Part shown: one piece after another, positions 10,106 through 18,351 of the stretch
Numbering within the stretch: position 1 is the stretch's first letter
Layout: every line of letters begins with the position of its first letter
Origin: Mucilaginibacter sp. OK268
GTDB taxonomy: Bacteria > Bacteroidota > Bacteroidia > Sphingobacteriales > Sphingobacteriaceae
Assembly (NCBI RefSeq): GCF_900103125.1
Contig: NZ_FNJV01000006.1
Span: forward strand, 359,952-423,951
Length of the DNA: 64,000 nucleotides
Direction of reading: 5' to 3'
The notes under the pieces: generated by a model
What the model was told of the DNA's origin: nothing
What the model saw: the letters and a program-made list of their open reading frames with translations, nothing else
The model's database searches: none
Made by a program: the position numbers and the translations under genes

Positions 10106-11908
10106 TTATTTACTCAATTCCTTCTGGCGCTTTTTTTCGGCTTTGCGTTTTTTTCGGGCTTCTTTTCTGGCCTTGTGATCGCGTTTGTTTTTTTGGTGCT
10201 CCTCAATCCGGGCTTTGGTTTCCTGTTGCTTTTTGGCATCAACACCTACGCAAGGCTTTATACCTTCGAGCAGGGCTTTCCACATAGTTTTAAAAAAAGG
10301 AGAATCTTTAGGTCGTAGGAAAATAACATTGGCCGAGCGGGGTGCTTCGCCTGCTTTATCCGGGTTGTCATGTTTGATCACGAACAGGTTGGCAAACATC
10401 GACAGCATAGAGCGTTTTTTCAACCGGTCATTAGCCGTGTCGGCCTGGAATATGTTTATCTTCAGATCATTGTATAAAAAACCGACATGACCCTTAAATA
10501 TATTGGCGTTGGCCTGTATGTCGAAATTCAATTCTTTGATCGATCCTGCGGTGGCTTTCACCATAGCCAGCGGCATTACTGCCGGGTTTAGCGCTTGCAA
10601 ACTCATGGGGCCCAGGGAACCTTTATAGGTAAAGGCAGCGTCTTTATCGGTTAGGTTGAAGGCAAACTGTACATCCAGTTTACCACGGTTCATGAAATAG
10701 GTGGTAAGCTCAATGTTAGTGATATTATTTTTGGCCAGCGTAGCCTTGTTGTTGGTGATATTATAAAAATGCCCGCTGGTATTATTAAAGGTAACTGTAC
10801 CCGTTTTATTTGATTTATGGTTAAACTCAGAATATTCCACATCGATATGGCGTACACGCAGGGTGTCGATATTCAGATCAGTACCAATCTGGTGTATCAT
10901 CACATTGGGAAAAGTATTTACTTTATCAATGGTGCTGGCTTTTGTTTTATTAGGATTGTTGAACACCCTTATGCTACCCCGGTTAAGCACCAGGTTTGAG
11001 GCCGTCACCCGCCGGTACTTGTGATAACTTAAAAAATCAAAATTGTTGAGCTGCAGACTATCGATATTTATACCGAAACGGTCGCTGTTACTTTTATTAA
11101 AAAACACATCTGTTTTGGCTGGTGAAAGTTGCAACCCCTCTACATTTAACTGCGATTTGAGGGTAGAAAGCTTAAGGTATTTGATCTTATAGGTATACAA
11201 GCCGCTGGCTGTTTTGCCGGTATAATTATTCAGCTCGGTTATTACATCCTTACAGTAAAGCAGGCGCGAGCGGTCTGTTTGCGTAGCCGAATCAATAAGC
11301 AGGTCGTTAGCCGTCAGGTTCATTTCCTTCAGTTCAGAAATAACCACTTTATTACCCGAGTAGTCGTGATATTTAAACTTTACATCATTAAGCAATATCT
11401 GCCCGATATGGATGGACTTTAAACTTTTGGAGATCTTTTGCCAGGCCGTTCGGTGATCTTTTAAAACCGTATCCTTGGTATGGTTAAGCTGGTAGCTGAT
11501 ATTTACCTCGGGCTCATTTAATATTATCCGGCCTATATTGAGCTTGTGGCTGAAATACAGGCTAAGCGGATGTACATGCAACAGAATGAGCCGTTTTACA
11601 TGCAGCTCCACCAGGTTATTAGGCGCCAGGTGCTGTTTCTTTTTTTGATTGTAAACCGCGGTGTCGGGTTTTAGGGTGATATTGTAAAGCGTTATCTTTC
11701 CTTCCAGCACATGCAATTCGGCATCGGTGAAATCAACTTTGTACAGGCTGTCGCTGCTGGTTAGTACTACGTCATGAACCTTATTGGCCAAAATAGGCGA
11801 CCAATACCGGTTAACAACCAATGCCAGCAGAAAAATAATGATTACCGGTATCAGCACAAACTTAAATACTATTTTTTGCCACTTGTGCTTTAAAAACTTA
11901 AACTCCAT
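10106..11908 (-). CDS. AsmA-like membrane-anchored periplasmic protein of unknown function
   Basis: The 600-residue product has one N-terminal transmembrane segment (about 14-33, VFKFVLIPVIIIFLLALVV), a long region of beta-rich, repetitive sequence such as LNVEGLQLSPAKTDVFF, and a C-terminal tail from about residue 560 that is dominated by Lys/Arg/Glu (KARKEARKKRKAEKK). The layout resembles AsmA/DUF748/TamB-like bridge proteins acting between inner and outer membranes, but I see no motif that decides it. It is monocistronic and convergent with sprA. The tail is probably disordered. The class assignment is inference. Confidence 0.55.
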   Translation of the reverse strand: MEFKFLKHKWQKIVFKFVLIPVIIIFLLALVVNRYWSPILANKVHDVVLTSSDSLYKVDFTDAELHVLEGKITLYNITLKPDTAVYNQKKKQHLAPNNLVELHVKRLILLHVHPLSLYFSHKLNIGRIILNEPEVNISYQLNHTKDTVLKDHRTAWQKISKSLKSIHIGQILLNDVKFKYHDYSGNKVVISELKEMNLTANDLLIDSATQTDRSRLLYCKDVITELNNYTGKTASGLYTYKIKYLKLSTLKSQLNVEGLQLSPAKTDVFFNKSNSDRFGINIDSLQLNNFDFLSYHKYRRVTASNLVLNRGSIRVFNNPNKTKASTIDKVNTFPNVMIHQIGTDLNIDTLRVRHIDVEYSEFNHKSNKTGTVTFNNTSGHFYNITNNKATLAKNNITNIELTTYFMNRGKLDVQFAFNLTDKDAAFTYKGSLGPMSLQALNPAVMPLAMVKATAGSIKELNFDIQANANIFKGHVGFLYNDLKINIFQADTANDRLKKRSMLSMFANLFVIKHDNPDKAGEAPRSANVIFLRPKDSPFFKTMWKALLEGIKPCVGVDAKKQQETKARIEEHQKNKRDHKARKEARKKRKAEKKRQKELSK

Positions 11909-12198
11909 TTACCGGTTTTCTTTCTCTTAGGGTGTGTTATTTTGTTTATCCTGCTTTAGCAGCTTTTCCTTTTTTATTCTGCGTGCCTGCGTATACTGTC
12001 AGCCTTAAATTTATTAAACTTATCTGATAAGTTATCCAATTTGCAACAGCTTTAACGCTTAATTGTGTTTTTTTTTTAAATCCGTGTTTGGCTTAAGTCG
12101 AGGCAGGGTTCATATATTAAAATCATCAAAAAATGGAGTTTTCGGGATCGTGTGGCAGGTCAAATGGTCCCGGGCTAAAAACGTGTTTATTGATTGGA

Positions 12199-12440
12199 TT
12201 ATTATCTGTGGTAACGAATAGACTCGCGTGGGTCATTGTAGCGATTACCTATTCTCTTTACGCCGCAGGCGTAAAGAGGGGATTGGATAGCAAATCAAAA
12301 ATATGTCATTGCGAGCATAGCGTGGACAACCGACCAGCGGGAGCTTATTAATACCTGAAAAAAATTAACACATTAATAATCTCATCACAGGTAGAGGCGC
12401 GTGAGGAGATTGCTTCGTCGTTCCTCCTCGCAATGACATG
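12199..12440. repeat. Palindromic repeats of the GTCATTGCGAG family (one degenerate, one expanded copy)
   Basis: A degenerate copy near 12199-12295 contains a perfect hairpin with 11-bp stem CTCTTTACGCC (12254-12264 pairing with 12268-12278). A second copy, 12305-12438, has the canonical ends GTCATTGCGAG and CTCGCAATGAC but a longer interior. The 72-codon open frame crossing this stretch is not a gene: it is composed of the repeats. Confidence 0.7.
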
Positions 12441-12523
12441 AAGAAGTAGGTACAGCGTGTTCTTACACACTAGCTTCATAACAAGAAAAAGTCAATTTTC
12501 CTATAAATACTGCCAATATGTCA

Positions 12524-12552
12524 TTTGGGTATTTAAATTTTATGTATTTTTG
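12524..12552 (+). promoter_or_regulatory. Bacteroidota-type promoter of miaB
   Basis: TTTG at 12524-12527 and TATTTTTG at 12545-12552 match the -33 TTTG and -7 TAnnTTTG boxes with a 17-bp spacer. The miaB ATG is 20 bp downstream of the -7 box, so the leader would be short. It probably drives the cluster through secG. Confidence 0.7.
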
Positions 12553-12572
12553 CAGACTAATTTTTACAATAC

Positions 12573-14066
12573 ATGATGGATTTGGTAATTCCGGATAAAA
12601 CACATGACGAAAGCAGGCAGGGCGAAGCTCTGGTTTTAGAACCTGTAGTCGGTAAAAACAATGGTCGTAAGCTTTATATTGAAAGTTACGGCTGTGCCAT
12701 GAACTTTTCGGACAGTGAGATAGTTGCATCAATTTTAGCAGAGCAGGGTTTTGAAACCACTTCGGATCATAACCTTGCCGATGTTATTTTTATAAATACC
12801 TGTTCCATTCGCGAAAACGCGGAACAAAGGGTACGTAACCGCCTAAAAGAGTTTACGGTGGCCAAAGTAAGAAACCCCGGCTTGGTGGTAGGTGTGCTGG
12901 GCTGTATGGCCGAACGCCTGAAATCAAAATTTTTAGAAGAAGAAAAACTGGTTGACGTAGTGGTTGGTCCGGATGCATACCGCAACCTGCCCGAACTGAT
13001 TGACCAGGTAGATAGCGGCCAGAAAGCGGTGAACGTACTGCTGTCGCGCGAGGAAACTTATGCCGATATTAGTCCGGTGCGTTTAAACAGTAATGGCATC
13101 AATGCCTTTGTATCCATTATGCGTGGCTGCGATAATATGTGCTCATTTTGCGTGGTTCCTTTTACCCGTGGCCGTGAACGCAGCCGTGATCCAAAATCGA
13201 TCATAGCCGAATGTACCGATCTGTTTAACAAAGGTTATCGTGAGGTTACTTTATTGGGACAGAATGTGGATTCGTATAAATGGAAACCCCTCCCTGCCCT
13301 CCCCGAAGGGGAGGGTTCTGAATTAGCAGGTGTTGATTTAGATGAGGTTAAAAGCCTCCCCCTTGGGGAGGTTGGTGGGGTTAACTTTGCTAATCTGTTG
13401 GAGCTGGTGGCTTTGATCAATCCAGATCTGCGGGTGCGGTTTTCGACCTCACACCCTAAGGATATTACGGATGATGTATTGCACACCATCAATAAATACG
13501 AAAACATTTGCAACTATATACACCTGCCGGTACAATCGGGCAATAGCCGTATACTGGACATGATGAACCGCACCTATGACAGGGATTGGTACATCAACCG
13601 TATCGATGCTATCCGCCGTATTATACCAGATTGCGCGGTATCAACCGATGTGATCACCGGTTTTTGTTCAGAAACCGACGAGGAGCATCACGATACCGTA
13701 ACCATGATGGATTACGTGAAGTATGATTTTGCCTACATGTTCAAATACAGCGAGCGTCCCGGTACTTTGGCCGCCAAACGTTATGCTGATGACATCCCGG
13801 AAGAAATAAAGCAAAAGCGCCTGGCTCAAATTGTAGCCAAGCAGCAGGAATATTCGTTTTACCGCATGCAGGCTCGTATAGGTAAGGTAGAGAAAGTGCT
13901 GATAGAAGGCTACTCCAAAAAATCAGACAAAGACTATTGCGGCCGCAGCGATCAAAACGCCATGGTGATATTCCCGGTTGGTGACAACTACAAACCCGGC
14001 GAATATGTAAATGTATTGGTCGAAAAAACAACATCGGCTACGTTGATAGGCACTGTGGTGAGTTAG
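12573..14066 (+). CDS. miaB: tRNA (N6-isopentenyl adenosine-37)-C2-methylthiotransferase MiaB
   Basis: Radical-SAM enzyme that adds the 2-methylthio group to i6A37 of tRNA. The N-terminal UPF0004 domain has the three auxiliary-cluster cysteines (ESYGCAMN, NTCSIRE, GVLGCMAE). The radical-SAM motif C-x3-C-x2-C is at residues 186, 190 and 193 (RGCDNMCSFC). A TRAM domain closes the protein. At 497 residues it is slightly long: residues about 238-270 are Pro/Gly/Glu-rich and encoded by a C/G-rich palindromic element inserted in frame in a surface loop between GQNVDSYKW and FANLLELV. Two adjacent ATGs are possible starts at 12573 and 12576. It is first in the cluster leading to secG. Confidence 0.96.
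   Translation: MMDLVIPDKTHDESRQGEALVLEPVVGKNNGRKLYIESYGCAMNFSDSEIVASILAEQGFETTSDHNLADVIFINTCSIRENAEQRVRNRLKEFTVAKVRNPGLVVGVLGCMAERLKSKFLEEEKLVDVVVGPDAYRNLPELIDQVDSGQKAVNVLLSREETYADISPVRLNSNGINAFVSIMRGCDNMCSFCVVPFTRGRERSRDPKSIIAECTDLFNKGYREVTLLGQNVDSYKWKPLPALPEGEGSELAGVDLDEVKSLPLGEVGGVNFANLLELVALINPDLRVRFSTSHPKDITDDVLHTINKYENICNYIHLPVQSGNSRILDMMNRTYDRDWYINRIDAIRRIIPDCAVSTDVITGFCSETDEEHHDTVTMMDYVKYDFAYMFKYSERPGTLAAKRYADDIPEEIKQKRLAQIVAKQQEYSFYRMQARIGKVEKVLIEGYSKKSDKDYCGRSDQNAMVIFPVGDNYKPGEYVNVLVEKTTSATLIGTVVS
13285..13382 (+). repeat. In-frame C/G-rich palindromic element inside miaB
   Basis: The outer ends AACCCC and GGGGTT are complementary. Inside are two hairpins, CCCTCCCC-GAA-GGGGAGGG (left) and CCTCCCCCTTGGGGAGG (right). 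The element keeps the frame open and adds about 33 residues. Related sequences occur between genes at 45334-45360 and 61821-61849 and inside recN at 55564-55613. Confidence 0.75.
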
Positions 14067-14106
14067 AGGCAAGAAGTTAGAATCAAGATATAAGACAGGA
14101 AATTGT
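14067..14106. repeat. Left arm of a heptad fold-back enclosing the S23-like gene
   Basis: Purine-rich 7-bp words (GAGGCAA, GAAGTTA, GAATCAA, GATATAA) begin directly after the miaB stop. The complementary pyrimidine arm is at about 14468-14508, so the 321-bp gene lies in the loop. Confidence 0.65.
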
Positions 14107-14427
14107 ATGCGGCATAATTTTAAGAATTTAAAAGTATGGCAAAAAGCAATGGATCTGACAGACTTGGTTTTTGATTATGGTAAGGACTTACCTGTTAATG
14201 AACGCTATAATTTGATTGATCAAATAAACAGATGTTCATGCTCAATTCCTTCAAACATAGCAGAGGGTTCTGGGAAAACAACAAGTAAGCATTTTGCAGA
14301 GTTCTTATCGATATCTATTTCATCGTCTTATGAACTCGAGACACAATTATTAATTTGTGAACGAAGAAATTATGGGTCAGTAAATAAATTAAGAGAGTGT
14401 ATGGAATTAGTAGCAGAGGTTCTCTGA
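14107..14427 (+). CDS. Four-helix-bundle protein of the S23 / 23S-rRNA intervening-sequence family, probably truncated by a nonsense codon
   Basis: The 106-residue product has the family signatures FKNLKVWQKAMDL at the N-terminus, then LIDQINRCSCSIPSNIAEGS and a helix with SSYELETQLLI. Members are encoded in 23S rRNA intervening sequences or stand alone; some relatives act as accessory proteins of diversity-generating retroelements. The function is unknown. Homologues usually continue past the VAEVL end. In the same frame after the TGA at 14425-14427 the sequence reads MIFSFREHILK, which resembles the usual last helix (EVQKMI-type), up to a second TGA at 14482. A CGA-to-TGA change could explain this. 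Codon use is more A/T-rich than that of miaB, and the gene is enclosed by heptad fold-back arms, suggesting insertion. Confidence 0.82.
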   Translation: MRHNFKNLKVWQKAMDLTDLVFDYGKDLPVNERYNLIDQINRCSCSIPSNIAEGSGKTTSKHFAEFLSISISSSYELETQLLICERRNYGSVNKLRECMELVAEVL

Positions 14428-14467
14428 ATGATTTTTTCATTCAGAGAACACATACTAAAGGCAGGTG

Positions 14468-14511
14468 CTTCTCTTGATTCTTGACTCTAATTTCTTGATT
14501 CTTTTTAACAA
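14468..14511. repeat. Right arm of the heptad fold-back next to the sigma-54 activator
   Basis: It reads CTTGATTCTTGACTC then TTTCTTGATTC, the complement of GAATCAA, GAAATTA, GAGTCAA, GAATCAA words with an exact 7-bp step. It ends immediately before the ATG at 14512. Confidence 0.65.
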
Positions 14512-15762
14512 ATGGAAGTACAAGAAATAAAACAACGCTTTGGTATCATTGGCAATTCGCCATTGCTTAACCGGGCTATAAATATTGCTAACCAGGTATC
14601 GCCTACAGATATTTCGGTACTGATCACCGGCGAAAGCGGGAGCGGTAAGGAAGTGTTTTCGCACATCATACACCAGATGAGTCCGCGCAAGCATGGGCCG
14701 TTTATCGCGGTGAACTGCGGCGCTATACCAGAGGGTACTATTGATTCGGAATTATTTGGTCACGAAAAAGGAGCTTATACCGGCGCTGTTGGCGAACGTA
14801 AAGGCTATTTTGAAACCGTGAACGGCGGTACCATATTTTTGGATGAGATTGCCGAAATGCCCCTGGGTACACAAGCCCGTTTGCTGCGCGTGCTGGAATC
14901 GGGCCAATATATTAAGGTAGGTTCATCCAAGGTAGAGAAAACGAATGTGCGTGTTATAGCGGCTACCAACGTTGATGTGTACGAAGCCGTAAAGAATGGC
15001 AAGTTCCGTGAGGATCTTTATTACAGGTTAAATACCGTTCCGTTGCGCATACCACCACTGCGCGACCGGAAGGAAGATGTGTACCTGCTTTTCAGGAAAT
15101 TCACATCGGACTTTACCGACAAATACCGTACGCCACCCATTCAATTGGATGAAGAAGCCCAGCAGGTGTTGATCAATTATTCATGGCCGGGTAACGTAAG
15201 GCAGCTTAAAAACATGGCCGAACAATTGGCTGTATTGGAGCGCGACCGTATCATCACCGCGCAAACGCTGCTTACTTATATTCCGCATGAAACCAGCAAC
15301 CGCAATTTGCCTATGCGTTTGGATAATCAGCCCAAAGAGGATTTTTCTGAAAGGGATATCCTGTATAAAGTGCTGTTTGATATGAAACGCGATATGGTAG
15401 AACTGAAAAAACTGGTAGCGGATATTATTGAACATGGGGGAGTGGCGGCCAATTACAGCAACCATTCACAAACCATTAACCAACTGTACCGTGATATTGA
15501 ACTGCCCGGAAACCCCGAAGCGCAATTTACTTTGCAACAACCCGTTAATACGGTAAATAACAACAGCAATAATAACGTTGATGCCTATAATATAACGCAT
15601 GATGCCGAGGAGGTGGAAGAATCTTTATCATTGATCGAAAAAGAATCAGACCTGATACGCAAAGCGTTAAAGAAACATAAAGGCAAACGTAAGCTGGCTG
15701 CTAATGAACTGGGTATATCAGAACGTACCCTGTACCGTAAAATAAAAGAATTAAACTTATAA
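14512..15762 (+). CDS. Sigma-54-dependent transcriptional activator without receiver domain
   Basis: The 416-residue protein begins almost directly with the AAA+ domain (about 8-240): Walker A GESGSGKE, the sigma-54 contact loop as GAYTGA (Phe to Tyr relative to GAFTGA), Walker B GTIFLDEIAEM, and the sensor segment RVIAATN. An Asn-rich linker (VNTVNNNSNNNVDAYN) precedes a Fis-type helix-turn-helix at about 375-416 (KRKLAANELGISERTLYRKI). No response-regulator domain is present, so activity must be controlled by abundance or a partner. It stands with miaB upstream and lptE 5 bp downstream, an arrangement I recall as conserved in Bacteroidota. Its targets are unknown. Confidence 0.92.
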   Translation: MEVQEIKQRFGIIGNSPLLNRAINIANQVSPTDISVLITGESGSGKEVFSHIIHQMSPRKHGPFIAVNCGAIPEGTIDSELFGHEKGAYTGAVGERKGYFETVNGGTIFLDEIAEMPLGTQARLLRVLESGQYIKVGSSKVEKTNVRVIAATNVDVYEAVKNGKFREDLYYRLNTVPLRIPPLRDRKEDVYLLFRKFTSDFTDKYRTPPIQLDEEAQQVLINYSWPGNVRQLKNMAEQLAVLERDRIITAQTLLTYIPHETSNRNLPMRLDNQPKEDFSERDILYKVLFDMKRDMVELKKLVADIIEHGGVAANYSNHSQTINQLYRDIELPGNPEAQFTLQQPVNTVNNNSNNNVDAYNITHDAEEVEESLSLIEKESDLIRKALKKHKGKRKLAANELGISERTLYRKIKELNL

Positions 15763-15767
15763 GCTAA

Positions 15768-16295
15768 ATGAAAAGATTTTTTGGGGTTATTGCTGTTTGT
15801 TCATTAAGCTTATTCCTGTCATCGTGCTATACGCTCAAAAATGTTTCTATCCCGGCGGATATGAAGACCCTTGATGTGCAGTTTTTTGAAAATAATGCGC
15901 CTTTGGTAGTAGCCAACCTGAGTCAAAATTTTACCGAAGGCTTAAAAACCAGGATACGTAACCAAAGTCGGCTAAGTATTTCCCGTAATGCCGAAGCGGA
16001 TGCTACCTTGTCTGGCAGTATTGTGGGTTATACCATAGCGCCGGTTTCTATCCAGGCGGTGGCCAATAATGTGGCCCCTATTGCCGATGCGAACAGGCTG
16101 ACGATTACTGTAAGAGTTAAATTTGTTTACAATACAGCAAAGACTCCTGCCGATAAAAAGCTTAACTTTGAAGAAACATTTACCAATTATCAGGATTATA
16201 AAGGGGATATAGGAGCGCAGGAACAAAACCTGATAAAAACGATAACTGATAAGATAACAGAAGATATTTTTAACAAAGCCTTTTCTAATTGGTAG
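15768..16295 (+). CDS. lptE: LptE family lipopolysaccharide-assembly lipoprotein
   Basis: The 175-residue product has a lipoprotein signal (MKRFFGVIAVCSLSLFLSSC, lipidated Cys at residue 20) followed by the SCYTLKNVSIP start typical of Bacteroidota LptE. In the family, LptE plugs the LptD barrel that inserts LPS in the outer membrane. Secondary features such as EADATLSGSIVGYTIAPVS and a C-terminal helical end NLIKTITDKITEDIFNKAF fit. It starts 5 bp after the sigma-54 activator. No lptD is visible in the window. Confidence 0.88.
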   Translation: MKRFFGVIAVCSLSLFLSSCYTLKNVSIPADMKTLDVQFFENNAPLVVANLSQNFTEGLKTRIRNQSRLSISRNAEADATLSGSIVGYTIAPVSIQAVANNVAPIADANRLTITVRVKFVYNTAKTPADKKLNFEETFTNYQDYKGDIGAQEQNLIKTITDKITEDIFNKAFSNW

Positions 16296-16316
16296 GCAAT
16301 TCGTACTTTCAACCAC

Positions 16317-17741
16317 GTGGAGCAAGACTTGAATAACAGGCAGAACGGAATACTATTGGAATTGTTGGCTAATCCGGCTAATACCGGGCAGCAGCACAGC
16401 TATAATTTGCAGCAGTTGGTTAATGAATTTCCGCAAAGCGGCTTACTGCGCGCCATGCTTGCCCGTGCCGGCAATGGTAACGACCTGAAGCAGGCAGCCG
16501 CCTATTTTGATCCGCAACTTTTATACAAACTTACGCACGAGGTTGATAGCCTGGCCGTAGTATCACCGGCCCAAATTGCCGGGAACCCCGCAGATACCGG
16601 TAACCAGCAAAGCAGCGAAAGCTTTACTCATACCGGCGAAAACTATTTTAACAGCGGGCAGGTATTCGAAAATACGATAACACATGAACCCGTTGCAGCG
16701 GAACTTCATCCTGAAGATGACTTTGTAAATAAAAACAGGACCCCTGCCGAAGCTGATGAAGATCATCTGCACACAGAGGCTATGGCAACTGAGCCGGTAG
16801 CTCCTGTTTCGCAGCCTCATGGAGAGATTGATGACGAGATATACGATGAAATAAGAGGGATTGATGAACCAGCCAAAGCTATTATACCCCCTCCAGGTGG
16901 TATTGAAGACGAGGTTTATGACGAGATATTAGGTATTGAGCATATCCATATTGCCGATCAGGAACATGAAAAGGCCCAGGCACCCGCTGCTGCCGATGAA
17001 AAAATAAAGGTAAGCGAGACCGAAGCGGATGCGATATCTGAAGATTGGGTAATAGGCAGCATAGCAGGCAGCGATTACTTTATGTTTGATAAATCCATCG
17101 CCGACCAAAGACACCAGGAAGAAGTAAAAAAAGAGGAAGAAGCACCGCTGGTATCCGAAGTGGCTACTCATGCAAATGGCAGCATCCCGGCAGATACCGA
17201 AAGTCAGGATGTATCCAAATACAATGACGAGAAGATGCCTTATACCTTTATGTGGTGGTTGGATAAAACCCGTAAAGAGTATGCCGCCACTTATCAGCCT
17301 TACTCCAGCCCCGAGCCTGCCCCGGCACAGCCAGCCCGGATACAGCAGAGCAATAACGTAAAAGAACCCGGCGCTGATGCTTTGCAGCAGCAATATGTTG
17401 AGAATATTTTCCATGTACGGTCATTAGAGGAGTTGGAAAAAACACCTCAGCCGGATGGACCCGAAGTAAAACGGAAAGAAGATGTGATCATTGAACGCTT
17501 TATACAGGAGGAGCCACAGATACGGCCACCCGCTATGGATAAACTGGACAATGAGAACAAAGCCAAAAAGAGCTCAGAGGACCGGAACGACCTGGTTAGC
17601 GAAACGCTTGCCCAGATTTATGCCGACCAAATGCTTTACCACAAAGCAATAGCTACTTATAAAAAATTGATGTTGAAATTCCCGGAAAAAAGCCGTTACT
17701 TTGCCACCCAAATTGAACAGTTAGAAAAGAAAACCAATTAA
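16317..17741 (+). CDS. Acidic low-complexity protein with C-terminal TPR-like helices
   Basis: It starts with GTG 21 bp after lptE and encodes 474 residues. The middle is rich in Glu, Asp, Ala and Pro and likely disordered. It carries an internal duplication of a motif G-x-I-x-D-E-x-Y-D-E-I-x-G-I (residues about 170-210: GEIDDEIYDEIRGI and GGIEDEVYDEILGI). The end (about 425-474, LVSETLAQIYADQMLYHKAIATYKKL) resembles one to two tetratricopeptide helices. No signal peptide is seen. Its place between lptE and secG suggests a link to envelope or secretion, but the function is unknown. Confidence 0.75.
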   Translation: MEQDLNNRQNGILLELLANPANTGQQHSYNLQQLVNEFPQSGLLRAMLARAGNGNDLKQAAAYFDPQLLYKLTHEVDSLAVVSPAQIAGNPADTGNQQSSESFTHTGENYFNSGQVFENTITHEPVAAELHPEDDFVNKNRTPAEADEDHLHTEAMATEPVAPVSQPHGEIDDEIYDEIRGIDEPAKAIIPPPGGIEDEVYDEILGIEHIHIADQEHEKAQAPAAADEKIKVSETEADAISEDWVIGSIAGSDYFMFDKSIADQRHQEEVKKEEEAPLVSEVATHANGSIPADTESQDVSKYNDEKMPYTFMWWLDKTRKEYAATYQPYSSPEPAPAQPARIQQSNNVKEPGADALQQQYVENIFHVRSLEELEKTPQPDGPEVKRKEDVIIERFIQEEPQIRPPAMDKLDNENKAKKSSEDRNDLVSETLAQIYADQMLYHKAIATYKKLMLKFPEKSRYFATQIEQLEKKTN

Positions 17742-17750
17742 TATAAAGAA

Positions 17751-18113
17751 ATGTATTTAGTTTTAATTATCATTACCATTATCATTTGCATCCTTTTAGG
17801 CCTTATCGTGCTGATCCAAAACCCTAAAGGTGGTGGTTTATCATCAAATTTCTCCAGCTCATCACAATTGATGGGTGTGCAAAAAACAGGCGATTTTTTA
17901 GAAAAAGGTACCTGGGTACTGGCCATTAGTGTAATGGTTTTATCACTGGCCATTAACGTAGCTGTAAAAGGCGGCGCTTCAACCACTAGCAGTGGCTCTG
18001 TATCGCGCGAGCAACTTGAAAAAGCTTCAAAACCAACTGCACCTGCAAGCGCACCGTTGAGCTTACCTTCAACACCTGCACCTGCTAAACCAGAAACAAA
18101 ACCAGCTAAATAA
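17751..18113 (+). CDS. secG: Preprotein translocase subunit SecG
   Basis: The 120-residue inner-membrane protein has two transmembrane segments (about 1-21, LVLIIITIIICILLGLIVLI, and 57-75) around the conserved loop QNPKGGGLSSNF, the SecG signature. The C-terminal tail is Pro/Ala/Lys-rich, as often in Bacteroidota. It follows the TPR-tail gene by 9 bp, closes the cluster and is followed by a terminator. Confidence 0.93.
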   Translation: MYLVLIIITIIICILLGLIVLIQNPKGGGLSSNFSSSSQLMGVQKTGDFLEKGTWVLAISVMVLSLAINVAVKGGASTTSSGSVSREQLEKASKPTAPASAPLSLPSTPAPAKPETKPAK

Positions 18114-18132
18114 TCACAGCGGTTAAAAGAAT

Positions 18133-18167
18133 AAAAAAGGCTTTGGGAACCTCCAAAGCCTTTTTTT
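18133..18167 (+). terminator. Rho-independent terminator after secG
   Basis: Stem AAAAAAGGCTTTGG with its complement across a 6-base loop, ending in seven T residues, 20 bp past the secG stop. Confidence 0.9.
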
Positions 18168-18268
18168 GTGAACCTAAACTGTACTGACATGATGGCACTG
18201 ATGCGTTAAATTTTTGTTAAGCATCAAAAATAAAATAACCTTTAGCTGACATTACAACAGTTTAACCT

Positions 18269-18280
18269 GTCAATATTGAC
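18269..18280. promoter_or_regulatory. Perfect 12-bp palindrome upstream of groES
   Basis: GTCAATATTGAC lies 71 bp before the groES ATG. It could be an operator, but a 12-bp palindrome can arise by chance. No CIRCE element (TTAGCACTC repeat) and no clear TAnnTTTG box are present in the 240-bp gap. Confidence 0.3.
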
Positions 18281-18351
18281 CATTGTGTTTGGTTGGCATA
18301 ATTGATGAGGAATTGGACTCGAAAACTTAAATAAAATAAACAGAGATAACT

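Noticed and set aside
10091..10318. Open frames on the plus strand across the AsmA-like gene's 3' end
   Set aside because: They are shadows of the Lys/Arg-rich tail of the minus-strand gene, giving artificial Phe/Leu-rich peptides.
12133..12351. 72-codon open frame upstream of miaB
   Set aside because: It is composed of palindromic repeat sequence and has no protein-like features.
18114..18351. CIRCE/HrcA operator for groESL
   Set aside because: No TTAGCACTC-N9-GAGTGCTAA sequence is present; only a short 12-bp palindrome.
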